Shown in pieces: positions 12,130 through 23,389 of a DNA stretch of 64,000 bases. Below the pieces are notes generated by a model, which was not told where the DNA came from, ran no database searches, and saw only the letters and a list, made by a program, of their open reading frames with translations. Each line of letters starts with the position of its first letter. Within the stretch, counting starts at the first letter, position 1. Source of the stretch: Cyathus striatus (lineage: Eukaryota > Basidiomycota > Agaricomycetes > Agaricales > Nidulariaceae); NCBI GenBank assembly GCA_025738555.1, contig JAOVFP010000011.1, positions 310,001 through 374,000 of the forward strand. Reading direction: 5' to 3'. The position numbers were made by a program, and so were the translations under genes.

Positions 12130-12870
12130 CTGTAAGTACTGCACCCTTTCGACCAACTGTTCATCGAATTACGCTGTGACGACAATGAACAGTTGAACCC
12201 TCTGTTCAAGGGTCAGTGTGATGCGTGACGAATGGAAGATCTGTTCAGTGAGTAATTAGCTTACATAATCATTATGACGCGTGTGTGCGAGCTCTTGCTC
12301 GAGTTGCTTCACTTACAATCTAAATCCCGCAGAATGTACATTGGAAGCCGTTGTTGGTAAAGTAGAATGTGTTCAAAGGAATTTTTTTTAAAATACATTA
12401 TATTCTTCAATGACTGTTGAAGGCTCTAATAAAATCGGGTGACAGTGTATATTGTGGAGGGTAAATGCACACAGTAAATGACGTAGTGTACAGGTTTAAA
12501 TACAAAATATGTAGTACATAAATGGCATAGTTAGGTGGCATAGAATAAAATGGAAAACATACATGAAACATATGTGGTGCGAGTGGGGATCATTGAGAAA
12601 TTTGAAAATGGTTGTCTCTCATATTCCAACAATGACGTATGAAGAACACTAAATGATACACAGTAGTTGCACAGTATTAGTAGTACTATCGTTAGCTAAA
12701 ATTATTGCAAATCACAACGATTTTTTTTTGAATTTCAGCTGTTCTCAAATTTCCTTGTAGCTCTGTTCATGGAGCAGTGTGATGCGTTACGAAACGTATA
12801 TCTGTTCATGTTCATGACGTCATGTGACGTGTTACTGAACAGTTGGTCAAAAGGGTGCAGTATATCAGAT
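12130..12870. repeat. inverted repeat pair inside the hAT-type element
   Basis: The segment about 12130-12250 (containing CTGCACCC, GACCAACTGTTCA and CAGTGTGATGCGT) is matched in reverse complement by about 12765-12865. Roughly 500 bp of AT-rich sequence lies between. It may be a foldback that arrived separately or an internal structure of the host element; no target duplication was seen. Confidence 0.55.
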
Positions 12871-15483
12871 AATTGTCTTTTAAAATATAGAATGAAAATG
12901 TTACCAAGACCTCAATATCAACACTCACGTTGCCAACAGGACGATCCTGTCGAGTTTTCTTTGTTGTATGAGTCTTGGAAGTGCTTTGAGTCTGTTTCCG
13001 TTTAGAGGATAACTTAGTTGACAATGATGCAGCTATCTAATAACTGGTTAGTTAAATAAGAATTGACAAACACGCTACTCACCTCATTACCAATAACATC
13101 ATCAACATTGTCCTCCTCTTCGTCTTCTCCTTCGGAGTCAGAGTCCAAGGGGGCACAAGGACTTCAAAAAAACAACTGGGGTCGATTTTTTTGAAATCGA
13201 CATGAAGGTCAACCTACCTACCTTACTAAGCTTACATAATCCGATCAATTACTTAATTAGGAAGGTAATCTATTTTTGTTCTAGACGATGCTGATGTACA
13301 CTTGCTTACCCCGAGCTACCTCATCTGCTTGTCCTCCAGAGAACCTAGCTGAGGCTGCTACTTGACTGCTACTTCTGCTTTTTATTGCCTACACATGCCA
13401 TGCAAGTCCAATTGCATGGAATTGTCCCATTGGAGATACAATAACTGTGATACTGCACAAATAGATAAGTACTACAGTATTCCTTGCTCAAAACCTGGCT
13501 GACATACACATACAGTTTCACAAGAAGTGCAGCTGCATTTTCATGCCTGAGGATGTGATGGATCCACAACATCTCCACACAAGCAATTGTCCAAGCTGTA
13601 TGTTTTGAGTAATGATGCATTCTTCTTCAGCTTCCCTCCCTTGTCTCACTTAGCTCTGTTATCAATACAGGTTTGCTTTCCCATATGATTCAGTGTAAGG
13701 TTGGAAATGCCAACATGCTTGCAGTTCAACTGTATGCCACAATTAGGACATATGGCAAAGCCCTTGGAATTGAGAACTCCAGGTTGAGCTGGTGGTGGAG
13801 GCTGTTGAAAGTTGGTTGAAAGCTTAGTTAGCTTGAATGGCTAACAATGTGGAAGGAACATACTGCAGGGTTCATTGTAGAGAGCAAGCACTTGATAGCT
13901 GTTGGGTAGCTGGAACTTGGCTGGGACATTTGATTTGTTGGTCATCATTCACTGACTCATAATGAAAAATAAATTTGATTACATAATCTTAGATAAGATA
14001 ACGAAATTTCAGGTTAATCTCAATGTAATCTTTATTATTATGAGATCAGATTGAGCTCAGACTTCATAGAGTGCAAGAACTAACATTGAGTGGTCTATAA
14101 TACACTTTAAGTACACACAGAGTGATGTAGATTAACATTTTTAGCAACTATAAAAAAGGGTTCCAATAATTTTTTTTGACTGTCTGGTGATACCTACCTA
14201 CCCTACCTACTGTGGGAATCTATGATACCTGTGCCCCCTTGTCAGAGTCCTCCATTAAAGGTGGAAGAAACTTTATATCATTTAAGTCCATGTCACTGGC
14301 AGCTTCTGGTTCCTTGTGCCCTTTTGTTTTCAGTTTACATGGTTTAATCAGAATTCAGGGTTTGTATTGAGTTTCAAGTTCACCAGTCTCATCGCATTTC
14401 TCAGCATTGAGCAGTTCATTATAATGAGTTGTGTCCCTCATTCGAGTTAGGCACTTGGGTAGATCTAAATTTTGGTAGTAATTAGTATAAGAGTATAAGT
14501 AAAAATGAATGAAAAGATGATACACACCAGGCTTCTCTGTAATAAAAATAGTTGCAGTACTTCCACTATCAGCAGCACAGCTGACATTTGGAAGATCAAT
14601 AGCAGGTATCATTATAAGAATTCGGTCCAATGTAGAGGTAAAAGATGTTGAGGCCTAAACAAAGAAAATAAAACTAGTGAGTTGGTTGAAAATATGTTCG
14701 ACCTGGGAATTCTAAGGTGTTGAGAGAGGAGGATAATTTTCACTGGATTGGGAGGAAGTAGATACATAGTTTTTAAAGAAAATTAGAATAAAGAGACTAC
14801 TTAAAGAAGAATAGTTGAATAAAGCGGAAATTAATAATGTTGAGATCATAGATCACTGAAAGAAAAGGAAAAGTTTGAAACACAGAGCATACCAATGAAT
14901 TGGAAGAAATTTTGTAAGATAAAAACTTGAGGAGAGGGACTTGGGGCAGAGACACAGCCTTTGGTAACGTTAATTGTGGTATTCAGTGGCTCTTGGTAGT
15001 GCACAATACCGACAGTCTTGATTTCCTGACACGTAATTGTGGTGTTCGAGGCAATGCAAGAGTGTCAGCGATGGAGGGAGGAAATGAGAGAAAGCGTGAA
15101 CAACGCGAACAAACATGTCGATGTGCGCATCACTTGCTTATGTAATGGGAACAGTGGGGTATCAATTTTTGTAGTGAAGCCACTCGACTAAGCTGTATAT
15201 ATGGCTGTAAACAGTTGTACGGTACGGTTAATTACGTATGATGCTCCAACTATTAATAAATTCACCATACTTAAAATGTGTGCTGTACTTCGGTTTATAT
15301 ATTCATGTATTATAACATCTTCGAAATTGACCATTTCGATGCCTTTTTGCAGCCTCGGAAATCTCTGTACAAGGTTCCCACGGCTTCTCGAAGATGAGAA
15401 ATCTATGTCATTATGACTTTGTTCTCACTAGTACATTAGAATATGTAATATAATACTTCTGTATGAACTATATAACATATAAT
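12871..15483. other. interior of the hAT-type element, no supported gene
   Basis: Fragments hint at old coding DNA: an acidic run readable on the minus strand near 13090-13140 (PLDSDSEGEDEEEDN) and a 91-codon frame at 14355-14630, minus. Neither shows a known domain. CCTACCTACC runs occur near 13210 and 14190. The last 250 bp (about 15235-15483) are one copy of the palindromic block family that is abundant at 18.1-21.9 kb, cut here by the Helitron insertion. Confidence 0.4.
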
Positions 15484-15733
15484 TATTATATTAAAGCTTC
15501 GCGACACACATTAAAGGGAGAGCTTGATGAATCCAAGTTTTAGGTTATATATTTTCATGTGAACAAAATAAGTGCTATAAATCATTAAATACAAATTCAC
15601 TTAAATCCATTCCATATGTATTTAATTCAAAACCTAATCTCTCTCATCTCTCATTGTCTTCTCTGAGCATATGCATTGTTGGTGTTTCATCTTTTCTTTG
15701 AAGATGACTGTGAGGAAATGAAGAATGAAAGAG

Positions 15734-17210
15734 TTAGAAACTCCAACCACTCTCAAATGACTGCTCTGCATACACAGAAATCCTTATAGATTTCATTATT
15801 TGTTCCCTCTTCAACACCTCAATGATGCATAATGATGACATCACAATCTTCAGGTAGTAGAGGAACATGTGTGTATAAGGTAAGAGTATCATGTGGAAAG
15901 TTGCAGATATGCCCAGTATATTTAAATTGCCCTCCACATACTTGCCACAATTGAATAATAGCATGAATAGGAGATATTAACATCTCTTCCATTTGTGTTA
16001 AAGGTTGAAGTCCAGGATTAAGTGTGAATGCATCAGAACCTGGATCCATTGCATTGGTAGCTTGAAATTTGGTATTATTTTGACATTTGGAGTATATGCC
16101 ATCTTTGAGATTCAAATCAAACCATTCTTCATTACATGCTGTACAGATCTCCAAATTGATTTTCATAATTTCTTCCTGGAAATTTTGCAATAATGCTTTA
16201 TCCTCAATAGATACAGCAGGTTCCAATAATGGTGAATGTGGTTGTGGTGGAAGGTTTTCAAAGTGCTCTGGTATTTCAGGCTCATGAATTTGATGTTCCA
16301 AGTCATTAGCTACAGCTTGGACAATTTGTTGCTGATTCAAACATGCATTGCACTCTCATCTTTTTGTTCTGCATTGTTCACAAGTTTGCCTTTCTCCAAA
16401 ATCAACTTCCTAAATCCAATGTTTACCTGAGGTGCACCAAAGTCAATTTGGATCAAATGGATGTATTTCATGTGCAACAGAGCCTACAACACATCCCCAC
16501 CAGAATCACTATTGAGGTGCTATTGGAGGTAGTGGAGCTGGTAATGGAGCTGGTACTGGATCTGACAATGGATCTGGTAATGGGTTTGGTAATAGATCTG
16601 GTAGTGGGGCTAGTAGTGGAGTTGGTGAGGGGTCTGGTAGTTGAGCTGGTAATGGAGTTGGTAAAGGATCTGGTAATTGAGCTAGTAGTTGTGGTGATGG
16701 AGCATGTGATAAATAAGATAATGGCATAGGTGATGGTGAAGGAGCAAGTGATTGTGGAGGTAGTGGAGGTGAAGAGTACCCCATAAAAAGATCTTCTGAA
16801 GACTGTGAATGAGGAGCAAATAGGCATCTAGGTTGAGAGATCAAATCTTCATCAGAGGCCAAGTCCATATCATCCAAATCTAATTGACTAGATTGCAGAT
16901 GAGTAGCAGTTGGAGAATGCAGTGGAAAAGCAATACAAGTTCTTTTATTATGCTCTTCCTGGGTTGCAGGAGTGGCAGGTGTACACTGTGAGTATGAACA
17001 GCCTGTTCCACTTTGTGGAGTAGAGGGAACTGTAGTTCAAGTTTTAAATATTACAAAAATATATTAGCAATAATTAAACAATATACTATTATTATGCTGA
17101 TTTTCAGGAGTAAACAATGTTTGAGATGGCTGCAGAATTTGAGAGAGTGTTCTAGGATTCTCTGGAGTTGTAAGAGGTATGTGAGATGGACCAGAATTAG
17201 ACCAAAACAT
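15734..17210 (-). pseudogene. N-terminal part of a Helitron protein (zinc ribbon plus DUF6570-like domain)
   Basis: From the N-terminus: a possible first exon near 17209 (FWSNSGPSHIPLTTPEN), then an acidic and Pro-Leu-rich repeat region (about 16877-16509; [18 protein letters not shown]). A cysteine motif TCEQCRTKR-stop-ECNAC lies near 16350-16390. Then comes a domain with CTACNEEWFDLNLKDGIYSKC, NAMDPGSDAF, LTQMEEMLISPIHAIIQLWQ, and GGQFKYTGHICNFPHD, ending DFCVCRAVI-stop-EWLEFL at about 15740. This order matches the conserved domain (DUF6570) that precedes the Helitron helicase-like domain in fungal Helitrons, as I know the family. The Rep nuclease and helicase domains are absent. Two in-frame TGA codons stand where CGA (Arg) is expected. 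The element cannot move by its own protein. Confidence 0.7.
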
Positions 17211-17846
17211 TATTAAAGACCTAGAAAAAATCTTGAGAAATGACTGTTGTAAGTAAATTTTGACTCTTGAGTATTTAAATTGTGACAGGGTTGAACCTGT
17301 GTTCTTTATTATGTAGCCAAGAGAATTCACCTGAAGAAATCACTGCAAGACAGCCTGCTGTGGAATTATAAATTCCAGTGCTTATTGACACCTCTTTATC
17401 ACCCCTTTTCTGTATAGACAGGTGGAAGTGATGGTGAGAGTGTAGTAAAAGGTACTTAAGCACCAGCAATGACCATGGAGTGAGAGAGGTCCAGGCAAAT
17501 CCAATTCAATAGAATGGAAATGCTTTTAGGCAATAGCAAACTGAGGCTATGCAGGTAGACTTCACAACTCTGTAGGCTTGTTCTATTCAGGTTTCAACTC
17601 TTAATTACTAATAAAGCCAGAAATTGCACAACAGAAACTAAAAAGAAGTCCTATACTGATAGAATGATGAAATGTAGAGAATGAGAAAAGCTATTGACAG
17701 CAGGCAGACATCTGTTGATGACGGGAATGTGTGCAGTACATAAGGTTTGATAGGATTAGAATTTGTGGTTTGTGTGGGAAAAATCCGAAGAGCCAGCGCT
17801 GACTAATGCTGGCAGTTAATGTGTCACCAGAATGGCAGAGCCAGAG

Positions 17847-18060
17847 CTGACTAATGCACCATGCATGCACAGCCACTACGCATTTTGGGTCCCCAGAGGT
17901 GCTGACAAATGTTCCATGCATGCACAGCCACTACGCATTTTGGACCCCCAGAGCTGCTGACTAATGTTCCATGCATGCACAGCCACTATGCATTTTGGAT
18001 CCCCAGAGCTGCTGACTAACAAAATTCCGTGCATGCACAGCCACTATGCATTTTGGATCA
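17847..18060. repeat. 55-bp tandem repeat, about four units, near the Helitron 5' end
   Basis: The unit contains GCATGCACAGCCACTA, GCATTTTGG and CCCCAGAGCTGCTGACTAA, with starts at 17847, 17902 and 17957 giving an exact 55-bp period. The same array, with different unit order and fewer CpG losses, occurs at about 60775-61050 at the same place in the related element. Internal minisatellites are common in Helentron-type elements. Confidence 0.85.
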
Positions 18061-18094
18061 CTAACACAAACAAATAGAGAGAGCAAGCTCTCCC

Positions 18095-21000
18095 AATAAA
18101 TTCACCATACTTAAAATGTGTGCCATACTTCAGTTGCCATATATAAGTGTCGCTGTAGTCACAGAATTGCCTTATTCTTCAATATTTTATATACATATGT
18201 ATTCTACATGGTTATGCTATATATTCATGTATTGAAATTGACAGTTTCGACACCTTTTTGGTCAGAAGAGCGTGGGAATTAAAACGGTAATTTCCGCATC
18301 CTTAGAAAGTTGTCGAAACAGTCAATTTTACAGACATATATGCAGTAGATTTACATACCAACATATATTATAAATAGCAGAATGTATTTATGATGGAAAT
18401 ATCGAAAAATGCGCAAATTATAAGATTACAGTGACACTTAAGTATGGTGAACTGAACTATAACTATGGCAAATTTATTAATAGATAAGATGCTCCATCCT
18501 TGAGAAGGCATGGGAACCTGGTACAGAGATTTCCAAGGCTGCAAAAAGGCATCCAAACAGTCAATTTTGAAGACATTGCTATATATGAATATATAGCATA
18601 ACCATGTAGAATACATATGTATATAAAATATTGAAGAATAAGGCAATTCTGTGACTACAGCAACACTTATATATGGCAACCGAAGTACAGCACACGTTTT
18701 AAGTATGGTGAATTTATTAATAGTTGGTATGATGCTCCGGCTATGAATAAATTCGCCGTGCTAAAAACTTGTGCCATACTTTGGTTGCCATATACAAGTG
18801 TCGCCATAATTGAAGAATTTGCTTATTCTTCAATATTTTATATACATATGTATTCTACATGGTTATGCTATGTATTTATATATTATAACATCTTCTAAAT
18901 TGACCATTTCGACGACTTTTGCAGCTTTGGAAATCTCCGTACAAGGTTCCCACACCTTCTCGAGGATGGAGCATCATGTTTATTAATAAATTCGCCATAC
19001 TTAAGTGTCACTGTAATCTTATAATCTGCGCATTTTTCAATATTTCCATCATAAATACATTCTGCTATTTTATAATATATGTTGATATGTAAATCTACTG
19101 CATATATGTCTGTAAAATTGACTGTTTCGACAACTTTCTAAGGATGCGGAAATTACCGTTTTAATTCCCACGCTCTTCTGACCATTGTGCCATACATCCA
19201 ACTGTAATGTTAGGGATAATAGAACTTCATTCATGCTCTTATTTCAATTTTGTACATTTTATTAATAGATATCTGACACTAAAAGGTTTATATTGTCTTA
19301 TCTCAAGCACCTGTACACTACTCATCAAAGTAAGACCATGTCCAGACACCTTCAAGCTATATTGTATGTTCAGCTTCTCAATACACTGATTTATTGCCAT
19401 CAATAAATTAAGAAAGATGGTGCAGAAGAGGTATAATATAGCATAAAAACTGGAGCATTGTAGGTGCCTATCAAATGCCTTAGTGTATCTCAGTTCATGC
19501 CTGCAAGTAAATAGCATTTAATATAATAATTACATGTTATATAGTTCATACAGAAGTATTATGTTACATATTGTAATATATTAGTGAGAACGAAGTCATA
19601 ATGACATACCTTTCTCATCCTCGAGAAGGCGTGGGAACCTTTTACGGAGATTTCCGAAGCTGCAAAAGTCGTTGAAACAGTCAATTTAGAAGACATTATA
19701 ATATATAAATATATAGCATAACTATGTAGAATACATATGTATATAAAATATTGAAGAATAAGCCAATTCCGCAATTACGGTGACACTCACTTACGGCAAC
19801 CAAAGTACAGCACAGGTCTCTAGTATGGTGAATTTATTTATAGTTGGAGTGTCATACCAATGTGTCTATGAAGTTCCAAGTGTTGAAAAAGTCACACCCA
19901 CCATAAATCAGTTGTGCCGGTGCCATATCCATACTGTATCATTAGAATTGCTGGTTTTCTTAATTCATCTGGTTTATATATGAATGTAATATTTCCTACA
20001 TAATATGAAGTGCATTTGACTCTGTTTTATACAGTATTTTCCATCTTTTTGTATGCTTTAGCACTGGAAAGTAAATAGTTCCCACGCTCCTCCACTCACC
20101 ATTACTCACTGTCAAACTCAATGCATATTCAAATTCCTTTGCTGTGTGTTCATATATAGCATCTCACATTCTTCATATTCCCATGAAGATTTTGTGGGTT
20201 ATAGGGCACAAGTCATAATTTACAAGTAAAGCTGCAATTAAGTGAGAGATAAAAGTTAATAGATCATAAATTCAACGTAAATAATTTGAATGATATACTA
20301 TCTTATTGAATTTTAGATATTGTAAGTATGATCCTTCATTGTTGTATAAATATGTTGGGATACTTACAACAGCACATATAAGAGTGGTATTACAACCGAG
20401 GGGACCTAGCATAAACTACTAGAACTATAGCTTAAACACATTTATGCGCCCAGTTTATTCTTTATATTATTTTATATTTTATGATACTACTGCATTTTAT
20501 ACACTGAGATATAATATGTTTGAATCAACCGCTATCCAGTAGATTCGGTACCTTTTCAGAAGGCTTAGCAGTGCACAGGGGAGCATGGGAACTATCCTTC
20601 AGATGATAAAAACATAATAAAAAGACAGAATACATCTCATATAACAGTGTCAAAATGCATTTAATATAATATAGTACATGTTTTAATCATAAATATACAA
20701 AATGAGTAAGAAAAAACAGCAATCCAATGATGCAGTATGGATATGGCACATGGCACAACTGATTTACAGTGGGCACGACTTTTTCAACACTTGGAACTTC
20801 ATATGTGTCATTTATTTGCCGTACTTGTAATTCAGTTTACCATAGTTAACCATTGCCACACTCACAATATCTACTCATTTTTTCAGTATTTTTTGTACAT
20901 ACCTATACATTTCATATATATTACATGTTAATATATTCTACTACAACAGGTATGTCTTTTATAATGACCGTTTTGACGACTTTCTGAGGCCTCGGAAATA

Positions 21001-21870
21001 TCCGTCATAATTCCCACGCTCCCGTTGATATGCATTCAACTTCATCTTACTGTACTGCTAGGCAATTTTTGCATTACAGAACTTCATTTAAGCTCTTCTT
21101 TTGTTGTTTTACATTCTATTAGCCAATAATTGACACTGAAAATTTTTGTATATGATGGTACTTGATGTTACATCCAATATTTAAGTACCTATAGTGACAC
21201 TGCTTACCAAAAGGTATGTTTAAATTTGCTATCAATATATTAAGCAACATGTGTGTGTTATATAAAAGTGGTGTGGAAGAGGTATAACATGAAAAAATTA
21301 GAGCTTTGCAGGTGGCTATCAAATATCTTAGCTTCAAATTTAACTAAGTTAAACAGACAATGTCCTATGTTAAATCACAGGCACCACAAAAAGTATCTTA
21401 GCTTATCTGAATTAAATAAATACCAACTGAAACATGGAAAATAGCCTGAAGGCATGTAAGGGAAGTGCTATCTGGACATGATCATACTTTGATGAGCAAT
21501 GTACAGGTACATTTACATACAAGATACAACAAAAAATACCATATAATAAACCTTTTTAGTATAATTTATCTGTTTATGTGATATAAAACGATGAAATAAG
21601 AGTTAAAACAAAGTTTTGTAATGCTTAACGGTACAGCAGAATGAAATTGGGTGTATGGCACAACACTCAGAAGATCGTGGGAATTATAACGGATGTTTCC
21701 GAGACCTCAGAAAGTCGTCAAAATGGTCATTATGAGAAACATACCTGTAGTAGTAGAATATAGTGAACATATAGATATGTGCAGAAAACACTGAGAAATA
21801 AGTAGACCCTATGAGTACGGCAACGGTTAAGTATGGCGAATAAATGACACATTGGAGCATCATACACACT
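18095..21870. repeat. field of large inverted and direct blocks inside the hAT-type element
   Basis: At least eight blocks share a core: ...GTGGGAA(N)...ATTTCCG...GTCGAAACAGTCAATTT... and an outer part ...CACCATACTTAA / TTAAGTATGGTGAA.... About 18258-18472 and 18970-19193 are near-identical reverse complements. Likewise 18095-18255 pairs with 18550-18740, and 15240-15483 pairs with 19530-19860. 19.2-19.45 kb recurs diverged at 21.03-21.32 kb (direct) and 21.43-21.66 kb (inverted). No coding sequence is supported here. Such arrays could come from repeated foldback or MITE insertion followed by rearrangement. Confidence 0.7.
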
Positions 21871-21935
21871 CAGAACTTCATATACCATACCATACAAGCC
21901 GTAACCATACAAAACAGTTATGGTTGGCAGCCCTA

Positions 21936-21963
21936 GCTGCGAGTTCGACCCTCATGGTGGACT
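21936..21963 (+). pseudogene. tRNA-Lys, 3' end, downstream of the 10-kb insertion
   Basis: GCTGCGAG (the duplicated target) continues as TTCGACCCTCATGGTGGACT, the T-arm and acceptor end of the same tRNA-Lys. Compared with the intact genes, CTCGCGGTGGGCT has become CTCATGGTGGACT; three changes, two of them at CpG sites, break the T-stem and acceptor stem. So the orphaned half has decayed by C-to-T type mutation. Confidence 0.85.
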
Positions 21964-22243
21964 AATCACTTTTACATTGATTGATAATGTCATGAACACT
22001 TTGTGAAAAGTAAATGTTTACTGTGCTATATCAATTTTTATTATGTACACTAGATGATATGCAGTATAATCCTACAGTGATATCCATAATCCATACAGTG
22101 ATAAAAGGAATGTAATGGTAGGTATAAATGAAACTAGATAAATGATAGGTATGCATGATGATTATGATAAGAGAGATTACGGTAGAGATCATAGGTGTCC
22201 TTGTTCAACAAGTAATAAGAAAATATTAACTCCCACTGCACTG

Positions 22244-22589
22244 CTTCAGAAGAATCCACGACCCCTATTGTTCATCAAATACCTTGATAGACTGAAACTT
22301 ACATCTGAGCGCCAGCCATTCACCTGAGGCTGGAGGTATCCCATAGGCTGCAGGGCAAACAAGCGAGCCAAATAAGCTTGATATGGGGCTGGTAAATAGT
22401 TGCTGTATGGGTAGATCAACTGGGATGGTAGCCAGCTGTTTTCGCTAGTGGAAGTTTGATGAAGACCACAGCTTCCGGCACTTGTGAGTTCTTCAGAGTT
22501 GTCAACATCAGGTGTGTATGGAGAGTCAGGATACTCTGAGCCAGGGGTCCCAGAATTGGTGCTATTGGTGTAGTATTCAGAACAGGAAC
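22244..22589 (-). pseudogene. coding remnant of unknown gene abutting a transposon
   Basis: On the minus strand from the element boundary an open frame reads SCSCSEYYTNSTNSGTPGSE, then SPYTPDVDNSEELTSAGSC, and later PSQLIYPYSNYLPAPYQAYL, ending QVNGWRSD at a good splice donor (GTAAGT, near 22304). It looks like an internal exon of a Ser/Tyr/Pro-rich protein, possibly regulatory, but I recognise no domain. Its upstream continuation would be across the element at 22590-23369, and I do not find it at 23370. Probably a gene broken by the insertion. It could also be a chance frame, although the composition and donor argue against that. Confidence 0.4.
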
Positions 22590-23369
22590 AGGACTCTGGA
22601 TAATCTTGCCAAAGGTTAGATACAAAAATGGCACTTTTTGACTGGTTATAGGGGGACGAAAATGCCAAAAATTTCCCAAATCTTAGGGGGATGGTGTATC
22701 TAAGCTACAAAATTTCTGTTTTATAGGGGGACAAAGTATCCAACCTTTAAAAAGTGAAAAATTGTTTGAAAATCATGAAAAAATCTTCATCTTGCTTTAA
22801 GTATATGAGTGATTCAGACATGTGTTTATAGTTTATTGTAGTACTACTTATTGCATACAAACTCAGACTCAGAAGGGTCACAGCTTGAAAACTAAAGTAA
22901 GTACTGTTAAAAGTGAGTGGAAAGACACAATTCTAGTTCAGTGTGAGCTAAGTAGTTATATGTATTTGATTGTATGAAAATGTGTAATTTATCTTACTTT
23001 TTACATAAAGTGACATGTTGCTTGTTTTTGGCTAGTTTTCAGTTAAAATTAAGTGAATTGGTTCATATTCTCTCTTTAACATATGAGGATTGTATCAAAT
23101 CGCCAGTATTTGTTTGAAATTGACAGTTTTCATCAGCATGCATGCCCATTAGGCAGGAGAGGCTATGCTCAAGCACTCACACTAGAGGGACAAGTATCTA
23201 ACCTGTTCACAAGACCATGGCCTGGAGGGGGACGCTTAACCCAACCTCATGGGAATTATTTTAACATACATAGGGGGATGCCTGCCAAAGTGTATCCAAC
23301 CTTTTTCAGATTTTTGGCCATTTATAGGGGGACCCATATCTAAGTTTTGGTGGGATTATCCAGGGTCCT
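22590..23369. mobile_element. relative of the 1975-3352 element, 780 bp
   Basis: The left end AGGACTCTGGATAATC and the right end (complement AGGACCCTGGATAATC) match the 1975-3352 ends in sequence. Both subterminal regions have the same repeated AGGGGGA and GTATC(C/T)AAC motifs. The flanking 8 bases (ACAGGAAC and ACAGTGCT) share only ACAG, so either the target duplication has decayed or the ends come from two insertions. No transposase. Confidence 0.65.
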
Positions 23370-23389
23370 ACAGTGCTATCAGCAACTTC

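Larger units (their letters stand above)
15484..18094 (-). mobile_element. Helitron (Helentron/Helitron2-like) derivative, about 2.6 kb
   Basis: Read on the minus strand, the 5' end (at 18094) is GGGAGAGCTTGCTCTCTC, itself a hairpin. Next comes a 55-bp tandem repeat, then the 5' part of a Helitron protein gene, and at the far end a GC-rich stem-loop (GTGTCGCGAAGC) typical of Helitron 3' ends. Just inside that stem-loop the 5' sequence recurs inverted (GGGAGAGCTTG on the plus strand at 15516-15526). Such asymmetric inverted repeats are described for Helentron/Helitron2 elements. The shorter element at 60129-61078 has the same ends and tandem repeat. No target duplication is visible, as expected for rolling-circle elements. 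Confidence 0.7.
11956..21935. mobile_element. hAT-type insertion of 9,980 bp inside a tRNA-Lys gene, with nested elements
   Basis: The inverted ends TAGGGCTGCCAACC match perfectly for 14 bp and are bounded by an exact 8-bp duplication GCTGCGAG (11948-11955 and 21936-21943). TAGGG... ends with an 8-bp target site are typical of hAT transposons. The left subterminal 120 bp carry repeated ACCGTAC/GTACGG motifs; the right end carries the decayed form ACCATAC. I find no hAT transposase in it, although a short basic ORF at 12812-13024 (minus; MSTKLSSKRKQTQSTSKTHT) resembles the start of some transposases. Later material inside includes the Helitron derivative at 15484-18094 and the palindromic blocks at 18.1-21.9 kb. 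The interior is AT-rich with CpG loss. Confidence 0.85.

Noticed and set aside
16343..16827. Plus-strand 128-codon ORF and second minus-strand ORF over the Helitron Pro-rich region
   Set aside because: Shadow frames of the low-complexity repeat that encodes Pro/Leu in the true frame.
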